Assembly (NCBI RefSeq): GCF_000350225.1
Contig: NW_005179029.1
Coordinates: 1-64,000 of the forward strand
Direction of reading: 5' to 3'
DNA: 64,000 nt
Origin: Chondrus crispus
Lineage: Eukaryota > Rhodophyta > Florideophyceae > Gigartinales > Gigartinaceae
The notes under the pieces: model-generated
What the model was told of the DNA's origin: nothing
What the model saw: the letters and a program-made list of their open reading frames with translations, nothing else
Databases searched by the model: none
Position numbers and translations under genes: made by a program
Shown: piece after piece, positions 10,501 through 19,278 of the stretch
Position numbering within the stretch: the stretch's first letter is position 1
Layout: each line of letters begins with the position of its first letter

Positions 10501-11288
10501 GTCTGGTTCCCACCGGACGCTTCCACAATCACACACAGTTCTTCAATCAGTCGTCCCACGTTTCCGTCTTTCCCCAACGACATGAAGTACACTCCTCCCG
10601 AAAACTCTGCCTTAATCTCAACGTCGTGTGCGATCGCTCGTAGAGCGCATGTCTTCCCGACTCCGCCCTGTCCCACTGCTGTCGCACCTACTTGCATGTT
10701 CCTGTCTCTCCGTAGCACAGCTGCTTTCAGACGCGACTCACACGTGTTGGGTAATCCATCGCTTCCCCGAGAATCAAGCTTCACGTATATCGACGCAGAA
10801 TTATGTTCGGCTCTTATTGACGCCCTGAACATATCACCCGTGCCTGGCCTGGTCGACTCGACGGCCGCGCGAGTCGCGCGAATATCGATGCCCGCGCTTG
10901 CTTTTAGAATACGATCGTGAAGGCGGCCCGCTTCTTGCTTGCGCTTCTCTAGTACTCCTCTATCTCCCACTGCAGAGGCGTACGCACCGAGTCTCACTTT
11001 TGGGTTGTCCAACTCTGTCTGCAGCTCTTCGAGGGACTTCAATATGAAGCTTGAGATGTCCTCGATTTCATGTTGGAGCAAGCCCATGTGCTGCGATGAC
11101 GTTCCATGGATCGGCATGTCTTTCAGCTCCATGATTTGTGTCCGCAAGGTGGTGTAGGCGGTGAGCATTTCGGCAGAGAGCGTTTTGTTTTCCTGGTAGG
11201 CTTTGTGTCGTTCGATGAGACTTTTGATGAGGCGGACGGCTTGCTCAGCCGGGCTGATGAGGCCCAATATACTGTACGGATCAGCCAT
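7542..11288 (-). CDS. NB-ARC/WD40 NLR-type STAND protein (1248 aa)
   Basis: From the MADP start the protein has an N-terminal helical region (to about residue 150), a complete NB-ARC module (P-loop GQGGVGKT about residue 205, Walker B LFIIDDVWV about 295, GLPL about 386, MHD-like VHD about 524), a helical linker, and seven WD40 repeats at about residues 864-1158. Family knowledge: NB-ARC/WD proteins are signal-transducing NTPases related to Apaf-1 and to fungal HET-E/HET-D incompatibility proteins; the propeller is the presumed sensor. A longer frame upstream begins only with GTG at 11474. It is rejected because the upstream frame is not conserved in copy 1, whereas MADP is. The gene is intronless. 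It is a direct-orientation paralogue of the gene at 1-2307. A cytosolic surveillance role is inference. Confidence 0.93.
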   Translation of the reverse strand: MADPYSILGLISPAEQAVRLIKSLIERHKAYQENKTLSAEMLTAYTTLRTQIMELKDMPIHGTSSQHMGLLQHEIEDISSFILKSLEELQTELDNPKVRLGAYASAVGDRGVLEKRKQEAGRLHDRILKASAGIDIRATRAAVESTRPGTGDMFRASIRAEHNSASIYVKLDSRGSDGLPNTCESRLKAAVLRRDRNMQVGATAVGQGGVGKTCALRAIAHDVEIKAEFSGGVYFMSLGKDGNVGRLIEELCVIVEASGGNQTAAEMRGQSEFGRVLTKVHAWFGSHVCLFIIDDVWVVNDIDANILQKLSVLADTAGGSGERRSRLLYSTRDRELRQIGERVAFEPRETEGKEAVDMLVHASEANRDEVDDARCKEAVGEILEMCGGLPLALNVAGTSVRYMRERWEGEVSEAWGAYLSRMKSRNTIRGESPKDGYSSLDGTLHTSLDILESDIGNGGETVDDFSFRKMHRSLCVMKKQDRIPLSLVRDLWEMDDERTEWCAKEMERVGLVELQYEKGCGGLRVHDLTHDFAVQEAKKKEGVEEWCKKMADVCRAGGGLLEMSEGRDGEGKSARGEYVFENIYRVLRQGGCVEELKRLFLSARWVKTVIQRGGVWQYEEAVKGLSRELKRKRGSGKVGMGPVDEDAVDAMVLMMRAARLSVPFCGESSAGIYFQLYGRVKHKARDSSCVQKMLEEIERYAPRPWVRPVNECVSRAGGRLVDHIVLPYYGAHEIQVGIDSSGEMYGCQVDKSGAEVTVFTQSAEKETKMVRLEGEFETESQDAGDLEASGHKRGARLRACFRMCIGSVTSEVTDVTGKKWSVTKTTCATFCERKGYAVVGYDDGTLRLWSTSERKVLRSFRGHRSRVVCVRMSGDGRRVVSGSRDKSVRVWDVETGAQVGHALVGHTDVVVSVAISGDGRRVVSGSMDKSVRVWDVETGAQVGDALVGHTGWVWSVAMSGDGRHVVSGSRDKSMRVWDVETGTQVGDALVGHTSYVSSVAMSGDGRRVVSGSRDKSMRVWDVETGTQVGDALVGHTSYVSSVAMSGDGRHVVSGSRDKSMRVWDVETGTQVGDALVGHTHGVHSVAMSGDGRRVVSGSADKSVRVWDVETGAQIGDALVGHTYAVVSVAISEDGRRVVSGSEDKSVRVWDVERGITLHTGREEDWEEIASQFLRTADLGTGSRTGRTSEIFSRAGLFSREGGIVQRRKDGSEAVLAQLDDPVDLQIDQDHGVAVGGSSRLVAIMKLVV
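7815..8700 (-). repeat. Near-identical 129-bp WD40 coding repeats
   Basis: Seven WD repeats of 43 residues (129 bp). The central copies are almost identical in DNA: the stretch around 8161-8289 recurs at 8290-8400 with about one change. Differences concentrate at residues just after GHT and before DKS. This is coding repeat DNA, not a CRISPR array. Confidence 0.95.
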
Positions 11289-12843
11289 GGTGTTCGGAGT
11301 TAGGGGGTGTTGTTTGGATTGAATACGCGGCGGTGGCAAAGCGGCGCTTACTCTTCTCTGTATCTCCCTCCGAATCTCTTTCTCTCTTGTCGTTGTTAGT
11401 CGTTCTTGAATCGTTGGGCGTTGTTTTTCGTTCTTGGTCTTCTCGCAGAGGGGGCGGGAAAGGCTTGCTTCCACCCTGGATGTTGCGAATAAATGCGGTA
11501 CATTCAGTGGGCCACAGCTATTTTAGGTCAAGTGCCCGCTTGACAGTGAGTTTTGGAGTGATTTCTAACAGTACGGTCGTCACAGAAAAGGGCGGCGGTT
11601 GTGCGGATTGTTGCTGCGGTGTTGGCACATCGTGAGTTTAGTAAGGCTGCTCTCTCTCTCCCTACTCTGTTCATAAATGCCCCCACTGAGAGCACCCCTA
11701 TCGGTGCTGTGTATATGTAAATGTTTTGCATATCCAGATACATATAACCTCTTTTATCCCTATCGGAATGGTTATCTCCAAAAATTTGGCCTTTTTGGCT
11801 ATATCTATCTCTATATTAGAAGCCGGATGGCGACAAATTTACTCATTTGACCATATAGAGACGCGAATTACATGGCGCCACTTGGCCAAAAGACCATAGA
11901 ACAGTGTCAATACAGGGGTTTCCGGGAATAGCCAATATTTGAAACATTTAGTCGCGAAGTTCAAAAGCTTGCCCGTATGTAAGTAGTTAGAGGGGCAGCT
12001 TGGTACAGTATGTTGGCTGAACTTGAGGGCTACAGCTGGTAGGCAGGCGCCTTGGTTTGCTTTTATCAGATGCTGTGTTAGTGCTGTGCGTGTGCCCTGC
12101 CTCAATACGGATGGGCGAGGGAGTTCTGCTTAAATGCACTGCTAAAAGGTTCATGAAAGAACAAAGGAACATACGGATGTGATTCTATGCTACATTATTT
12201 GTTTGTGGGGAGCACGACATAATTACACTGGAGAGAGTGCATTCGGACTGCATCGGCCATGCAATAATTGCATTCAACTGAGTTCGATGATCAGAAGCAG
12301 GTTGCATTGCTGGTGTACTGCCATGCAATTATATGATATCAACCAGTAATGATAGACATGCATTGCTGTGATACACTTGTGCAAAGCATAATTAATAGTA
12401 TGTCTCGCGAGAAAGCCACCAAAACAGCTTTAGATCGTCACACGAAAAGCCATGCACCCTATGTTGTTTAAAATATGATTTCACATAAGATACTACTGAT
12501 ACAGCATGGGACTGTTGAAAACTTCAACATACCCTTTACAACGCATGAAAAATCTATACCTCGGTACAGTAGTATACTTTTTTTAACCAAGGCTTACATG
12601 AGAAGCAGGGTATTCCGAATACTCAATTTGAAAGAGCGGGCTTCCTTGCTCTATCATTAATTGTGTTAGGTTTGCGACGGAATGAAAACAAACAGAATGA
12701 AGCGCAATGCGGTGCCGGAAACGGTGGCCTAGTACATAAAACTGCTTGAAACGACGGTTCACTGTTTCTTGTCTTGCACGAATAGTAGCCAAGATTTTAC
12801 GGTGTTCCCCTTCAACATCGCTTCCTAGAAGGCAGGTGGGATC

Positions 12844-13600
12844 TTAATAACCTTCATCTGCAACCACCTTCTCCCCGGCAGTAAGTGCAAACTTCATCGC
12901 AATTCGATGAATAGTAAGGTCTGGGTACAAGCCACAAGGAAAGGGGCCATGCGTCCAAACAATATGTCCGGTCAAAATACAAACAGCCACCTCATACCTC
13001 AATCCAGGGCCTCTGAACTTATGCGAGAACCACTGCGGACTGAATGGGTTTGGTTCGTATATGCGGAAGTCTGTACCGTCGACCGATACTTTGCGCGCAT
13101 TACTACAATTACCAGCGAAGCGGTTTTCCAATTTGATCTTCATTGTCAGACGAATACAAGTGTCATGTACCATTAAAAGTATATAAGAAATGAGTGCATG
13201 CTTCAAGTTAGTGTCAACTTCCGGGATTAATAATGTGTTGCAGATTATCACGTACGATTTTTAGATCCGCAATTAAGTTGACGAAGCACCATTACCATTT
13301 CCGGAATGTTTTCACGTCGACCTGGGCAATCGTTCTATGGGTCTCCTCGCTCCCATACACTTTTAAAAATAGGAGAGCCCATAAAAGATGCACGGGCCTG
13401 GACGAGGTCGGGCGAAGGTGTCCTAATAGATACCAGGTATGAGAACATACGTTCGGTTTGATACCGAATAGTGCTCGAAAGCGGGAGCTCTCTGTCCGGA
13501 CACTCAAGCCAGGACTGTTCCGTATCATCCCACCAGCAATTTCCGCCAAACGAGACGGGGAAATATGCATTCTTTCTGGACACGGCGTGGTTGCCGACAA
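12844..13600 (-). pseudogene. DDE-superfamily transposase remnant (IS5/DDE_4-like)
   Basis: Two segments. The 5' segment (13600-13292) contains FRALFGIKPN and HLLWALLFLKVYGSEE and ends at TFRKW followed directly by a TAA. The 3' segment (about 13155-12844) contains VSVDGTDFRIYEP with the first catalytic Asp, FSHKFRGPGLRYEVAV, and VVADEGY with the second. Between them a GT...AG stretch (GTACGTGAT... to ...AATGAAG) could be an intron. The in-frame stop after TFRKW and the early end after VVADEGY, before any acidic third residue, mark it as non-functional. The family resemblance comes from recalled motif order, not from a search. Confidence 0.7.
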
Positions 13601-14528
13601 GACCGGTCATGGAAGAGTCTGCGGGCTTCACCACCGACCAAATTTATATGGGATTACGAAGTTCGTTTGTATTGCATGAAGCGTCAAAAAAGCAGAAGGT
13701 ACAAAAAATAATAAAGGATTCCGTGCTAAATATACAACTAAATTACTAATTTTAGCATCTCTGCAGCGTGCAAAAAGTACATCCGAAACTATCGTTTTTG
13801 CTTAACTTTACATGGCGAAAGTTTTTTCTCTTGGTACTTTGAGGCTACACCACTCCTTTATTATATTCTTGGGACAATCCCGTGCTCTACAGTTAACGCA
13901 AAAGCATTAAAAACAACTCAAGTTACCGCTGGAAGGACACTGAAGAGGCGAAAGTATCGTTTTTCCCCGATAGTATCGCTTAGTTTTGTGCAATTTTTAA
14001 GCAAAAGAAATATTTGGTTTCGAGTTGCTTCACATTTTCATAACGCGCTTGGGGTACTTCTCCAAACTTCTGCAAAAATGTAGGATCGAATGAACTCTAC
14101 ATGACTATAATCGGCACTGCGAAAAAGCTGTAATATTAAATTCCTCACTCCAAACGGTACTATTTACAACTGCAGTAAAACATTAAGGCACCCCAATTCT
14201 TTGTATTGTTGGATAAAATACGCTTCTGTGACGTGGCACATGACCTGTCATGCACATTTGGCCTTCCCGCCAACTTCATTTCCGGTACAGCGGCTTTGCT
14301 GCGAGATGGGATGCCGGGGTTTCCTCCGGGATGCTATGTTGGATTTGTCAGCGCGAGGCAATAGTTTTACCCTTTATAAGTAAACGTCATCTACTTACAA
14401 ACTTGAGACTTCTCTCCCTCAACATTCCCTCGTCCTCATTGTTTTCAACCTACCAAGACAGCACCCCATTCTAACCTAAGTCTGTATTTTTTCCTCACGC
14501 CGCACCCTCTCTTACGAGCTCAGGGATC

Positions 14529-15685
14529 ATGGTTTCTGTCGGACGTTTGACCAAGAATTCACTGGCTGTGCGCATGCTGCGTTCGAAGTTTGAGAAGGGG
14601 GAGGTCACCGGAGGTGAGTCACCGCAAGCTGTTTGGGAATCAGATGCGGTATTCCAAAAACACAAGCTGGGAAATTTTCGTACTTGCTACAACGCCATGC
14701 GTATAGAATTTGGAAGCAAACCAATCACGAGAGGTAAGCCTGACTGGGAGTGTGACATTTACATGTGATTTATGATTGATATGTTTAACATTCAGTTGTC
14801 AAACTAATTTTTCTGTATTGTAAGGGCGTTGGGGAAGATGAATCTCGCGACAGTGTGGCCCTTGACCGGCGTTGTAGTGCCACAGAGGGGCCTGGTTCTG
14901 CCTGTAAACGACGGGCGTCGACCGTATTTGTGGATGACGATGAGGAGAGTGAAGAGGAAGAAGTGAATACTGGCGCTGGCGCAGAGCTGACTGCGGGAGA
15001 ACTAGCATTTAAGCCATTGTTCATGATCTCTAGGTGGATTGAACGATCTACATTGACTAAGCGTCTGTGCGTGGAGATTATCTTGCCATCTCGAGTCGGC
15101 TCTGGTGATTTTACAATTACAGTGGTAGATGGAGGGCATTTTTTACAACTTGCTGTACGATGGCCGAAGCCTCTTGTAGATGTTTTAATTATGCATCGTT
15201 GGAAACTATCTAATCCGAGCAGTGGGTTTATGCCCTACCATCCCTCAGTTATAGGATTCGAGTCAGCTTTAAGCGACCTCCGGAAGAGGAGTTCTGATGC
15301 TGTGGAGTCTATTGCGAGGATATCTTTACCGTTCGAGGTAATCACGCAGGTACTTTCGAAAAGCAACCTATCTTTCAAGGAGGGAGGTGGGACCAAAATG
15401 CTGTACGTTGACCTAAAGGCTGCGGCAGTGGATGAGTACGGTGTAGTGGCTGATACTGAGGAGTTTACTGAAGTACAAAAGAGCTCAACATGTTTAGAAA
15501 TAGGTTGCGGTAGAGTATCGTTTGTTTGGAACTTGTATTGCCAAATATCGAGTTTTCCCGGATTCCCTAGTACCTCTCGTACTCGATGCCCGGCACCCCT
15601 CGTACACTATGCCCTATCAGGGCACTTCAATTTCAAATTTACTCCTAAACCGATAGTGTTGCGCACAGAAATGCTATATCCCTAG
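14529..15685 (+). CDS. Transposon-borne partner protein, two exons (364 aa)
   Basis: ATG at 14529. A 62-bp intron (14734-14795, GTAAGC ... TTCAG) restores one frame, giving exons 14529-14733 and 14796-15685. The N-terminal ~65 residues (RLTKNSLAVRMLRSKFEKGE ... KLGNFRTCYNAMR) look like a small DNA-binding or protein-interaction domain. An acidic stretch (DDDEESEEEE) follows, then a globular region. I do not recognise the family with certainty. Its place inside the same TIRs as, and divergent from, a DDE transposase suggests the second protein of a two-gene transposon. The alternative 3' splice site at 14824 would give a stop within six codons, which favours 14795. No disabling mutation was seen. 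Confidence 0.6.
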
Positions 15686-16134
15686 CGTTCATTTTTAATG
15701 ATCACTACAGTGATCATTAATTTTGACGCTTTGTAGCTCACTTTTTACCCAGTGTTTCGAGCTATCAAAATGCATGTCCATAACGGCTAATCAGACGAGT
15801 CGACTCGCAAAGGATTGGCAGAAATCGGCCAAGTCTCACGGTTTCGCGATGCTTCCCAAGTGACACCTGGGGACCTCTCATTTTGGGCTAAGTCCACTGT
15901 AGTGATCATACACACATGTTCACTACAGTGATCACAAGGGCTCAAAAGCGGCCCTTTGAGGTGATTTTGCTACACATTTCGGACAACGGAGCCAAGCACT
16001 GCTCAGCCGTGCCATTGAAGCTGTACTTTCGGCGGTGAAGTAGTCGCTGGGGGCACAGAGCACGCGCACCGCAGCAGCAATGGCAACGCTGGATGAGCGA
16101 CCGCGTCCGTGACGGTCGGAGTCCGCGCGTGCAT

Positions 16135-17501
16135 TTATGGATGCGCCGGCCGTGCGGACGCCCGCTGCGAGGCGCGTCCGAAGCTTGCAACAGCACCCTG
16201 AACCAAGGACTTCCCGACAAAGGGATGGCAATTTACGTAGTGCTCTGGCATAATGAATAGACCAGAAGCTCCTCGACTGGTTAGATCCATGAGAAGCTCC
16301 CATCGTCCATACCCTCGGTCAGCTGTTATGACAAGTCCACTTGGGTACTGAGAGGCATGGCCGCGGATCGTGTAGTCAATTAGCTGCCTGACGCTTTGAT
16401 GTTGCGATTGGCCTCGCCTCCGGAAGCGTACCGCCACAGTAAAGCGGGACAGGGCGTCTGCCAATGCGTCAGCAACATGTTCTTCTTTGTCAGCCTTGCG
16501 ACTAGACAGTGTTTTGACTTGATTGTCTGCCGGCCGAGTCCCGTACAGGTCATCATCAAGTGTTAACAAACCAAAAACGGGGTCGAAGTATACATCACGA
16601 GACGTGCGGAATGCCAGCGACTCTAACTCGTCGAGATGTTGTGTCTCGTCGCGCTGAGGATCCCAGAAGTCAGTACCGAAGTCACCGCGACCGATTGCTT
16701 TGTCAGCTCTAATGTTGTTTGCAATAAATCGAATCCCGGAAGTGGGAGAGTATTTGCTCCGGCGTTGGCTTGTACATCACGGATCCCAGAATTCAGTACC
16801 GAGGTCATCGCGACCGATTGCTTTGTCAGCTCTAATGTTGTTTGCAATAAATCGAATCCCGGAAGTGGGAGAGTATTTGCTCCCGCGTTGGCTCGTACAT
16901 CACGGATTTTATGCAAGCTGAGCCCAGTTGTCTGGAAGAGAAATGTAGACAAAAATCTCCACATTTCCGGCAGTGTCAAAGGCTGAAAGGGCAATTTCTT
17001 TATCTTAACAGGCTCGTTTGTCTATGGAATCACTTGAACCAGAATATCTTCACTGAATAGGCCCATGAAGCCTGCTCTGTTTGGCATCAGAGACCGTGCC
17101 TCCAAGGCAACAGTCGTAAGATCTAGAACGCCTGTCCATAACTTTCGCGCTCTCTCTCCGACAACTTCACCTTCGAACGTGTGCTCTTCCATCAATCGGA
17201 CGTCGGGTCGTTGTTTGATTTTCTATCACTCCGTTGCCGCAACCTTGGCATCAGAATCATTTGAGGAAAGACGCCCTCTTCCTTGTCCCGCGGTTCCCCC
17301 ACGCCCTCGGCCACGCCCTCTGCTGCGTCCCCTTCCGCGTCCCCTGCCGCGTCCCCTGCCATGAGCCCCACCTCGACTGCGAACACTTCCAATTCCGCCG
17401 CCCCCACGACCACTGCTACCACTATACGCTCTGCCCCTTCTTCGCCCAACCCCAGGCGCCATGGATGCATGCTCCGAAGCGCTGGGCAGCAGAATTTCCA
17501 T
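16135..17501 (-). pseudogene. Broken DDE transposase with RG-rich N-terminus
   Basis: Three minus-strand segments in different frames. At 17501-17226 a Gly-Arg-rich stretch (GRGRGRGRGRGRS type). At 16994-16650 LTLPEMWRFLSTFLFQTTG followed by a tandemly duplicated 41-residue block. At about 16640-16135 YFDPVFGLLTLDDDLYGTR and VITADRGYGRWELLMDL, with likely catalytic Asp in LTLDDD and ITADRG. The frame must change near 16640-16690. The overall plan recalls piggyBac/IS4-like transposases, but the exact superfamily is unsure. An RG-rich N-terminus suits nucleic-acid binding. It is probably inactive because of the frameshift and internal duplication. Confidence 0.6.
16658..16903. repeat. 123-bp tandem duplication inside transposase gene
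   Basis: Two adjacent copies (from GGATCCCAGAA at 16658 and at 16781), 123 bp = 41 codons, with a few differences. In translation GANTLPLPGFDLLQTTLELT appears twice. The duplication keeps frame. Confidence 0.92.
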
Positions 17502-18032
17502 GCCTGTGAAGAACAGCCTGCAGCTCCGGCTGATCTCTCTTGCGCTGGAGTACTAGGGGGAGCACAAGACTGCATGCATGGGATCGAGCAATGCATTTTT
17601 TCAGTCAACTAAGTCCCAACGAGTTGAGAAATTTCTGCTCTTTGCATTTACCGTTTCGGATCATGAAGTCCGTGACGCAATTAGTCCTCAGTTCGCGCCA
17701 AAGTTAGTACTTCAGCATAAGATGCGGAAGCTCTGTAATGATCACTGCAGTGATCATAAGGGCCAAAATCCAAAAACGACGATTTGGCTATATGATCACT
17801 GTAGTGATCATTACTCACGCTAGGGATATGCAAACGCAAAATTTTACACATTTAGCCACCAAATTTAGCCAAACCGATAGGGGTGCTCTGAGAAGGTCGT
17901 CGACTTGTGAGACGGTATGCACATTGGGATGCACTGCTGCTCTCGCGACGGACAAACAAGACTTTTTACGTCAGCAGTGGGAGCTCCAAGGGACTCCAGG
18001 CAGGCATATGATGCAGTATGATGCAGTGCTGT

Positions 18033-18186
18033 CACATACAGATGTGTGAAGTTCACACTGTGAACACGGGGTCCGATGACCTCCTCACCTTCGCTCGTCG
18101 TCGCGTTATTCTATCTACAATGTATTTACAGTAGAATAACGCGACGACAGAGTCTCTAATGGCAGGCTGTCCTGTGCGGCCAGACA
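18033..18186. mobile_element. Small hairpin-containing insertion (154 bp)
   Basis: Compared with the empty copy (about 2740-2760) this segment is extra. It is flanked by CTGT on both sides (18029-18032, 18187-18190). Inside, a perfect 17-bp stem (18097-18113 with 18132-18148) closes an 18-base loop. This looks like a non-autonomous MITE-like element. Confidence 0.65.
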
Positions 18187-18225
18187 CTGTACTCCAGAGG
18201 CTTGTGCATCGCTAGTATAAGGGTA

Positions 18226-18979
18226 CTGTTGCAGGTACTTCCTGCAAGCACTATCCGCAGGGTTCACCAGTGCTCGCCGGAGAGGTCAACAGCTCCGCTT
18301 CTCTTGAGCACACAAATGGATAGAAAACACAACAAATAATACGCAGTTTAGTGACACAGCCAGTAGCTATCACTAACGCGCCAACACAGTTGCAGTGCAG
18401 CAACGACCACCACGGCAGTCAGCCGAACTGCAAGCAAGCAGCCGCAGTTAACAAAATAACACAGAAGGCTTCGGTAAACAGCAGATCCAGCTGCAACAGC
18501 GACGACTCAGACGAAAAACCCGACTTCCTCCTGCCTCCCCGCTTCTCTTCCCTGCTCTCCCCTGTACCCTCTTGTATCCCTTCGTCCTCTCCGCATCCGC
18601 GAGGACCTCGTTTCCCGGGCCTCTGTCGGCGTTCGATGATGCACTGTCCAACGGGCGCGCTCCTTCGCTTGACACTCCGTGTCGCTAATGGGCGTGGCAA
18701 CTGCCAGTCGGTGAACAGCGAACGACGCACAACGTTCTATGCGAGCGGGTGACCTGATGACGTGCCCGTTTGAGGTTACCTTCCTGTCAAGTGGTCGCGT
18801 CGCGCAGTGACTGCAGACGTGGGGGGAGCGGTATTGGGGTGAACAGTTCTGCGGTAAGAAGGTAAACTGGCGTGTATCCAAATGGGAAGCGTTCCGTCAC
18901 AGACGTTGCCGATTTCCCAGTCCGGATTACTCAGCTACCTGATCCAGATTATGAAGCACGGTCACGAACTCTGCAACAG
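18226..18979. mobile_element. TA-flanked non-autonomous element (~750 bp)
   Basis: Short inverted ends (CTGTTGCAG at 18226, complement ending 18979) with TA on both outer sides. The segment is absent from the empty copy. No transposase is visible, and the open frames are unrelated to known families. Its right end touches the next element, so the outer TA at 18980-18981 is shared. Confidence 0.5.
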
Positions 18980-19278
18980 TACCCTTCCTGACAGGGGCAA
19001 TTTGGGAATTTTTAGTATTGACCTTCCAGATTCTCAATAACACGCCGTTGCCATGCTAGCGATAGTCTTACAAGTTCCTTCGTCCTCCCTCGTTGCCCTT
19101 CGATGCAGAAGTCCGCCAAAATTCAAACTCCTGCAGCCCCACGGCGTCCCAACGCTCGTAAAACTGTCTTCTACAGCACTGACATCATGACTTTGACCAC
19201 AAGTATTCGTGCGTCCTGGGACTCTCCATGCGCATGTAGAGTTCAATCGAAAAAAGGAGGAAGGAACGCGACGCATTC

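Larger units (their letters stand above)
15676..17826. mobile_element. Nested DNA transposon with palindrome-bearing TIRs
   Basis: Inverted ends share ATATCCCTAGCGT (from about 15677; complement ending about 17826) and then an 18-bp palindrome of the form TGATCACT-nn-AGTGATCA. The palindrome occurs at 15699-15716, imperfectly at about 15891-15908 and 15917-15934, and again at 17739-17756 and 17793-17810. Repeated subterminal palindromes near both ends are what transposase-binding sites look like. The element holds a broken transposase on the minus strand. It lies inside, or immediately beside the end of, the 11689-17889 element. Confidence 0.65.
11689..17889. mobile_element. Two-gene DDE DNA transposon with 17-bp TIRs
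   Basis: Perfect 17-bp inverted termini (AGAGCACCCCTATCGGT at 11689-11705, complement at 17873-17889) bracket a divergent pair: a DDE transposase remnant (12844-13600, -) and an acidic-region protein (14529-15685, +). Allowing one base of overlap, the flanks read as a TGA duplication. Further out, a 9-bp direct repeat (GCTGCTCTC at 11646-11654 and 17936-17944) occurs once in the empty copy (about 2656). So either the whole block inserted with a 9-bp duplication or a smaller insertion preceded it. A weaker match to the TIR at about 15640-15660 leaves open that the element ends there. A second element (15676-17826) lies inside. Confidence 0.65.

Noticed and set aside
7822-10920. Plus-strand open frames such as 7822-8178, 8311-8703 and 9107-9826
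   Set aside because: Antisense to the WD40 and NB-ARC coding sequence; repeat structure keeps several frames open.
11289-11474. N-terminal extension of the NLR protein to 11474
   Set aside because: It begins with GTG, and the same region in copy 1 is shifted out of frame, so it is probably 5' UTR.
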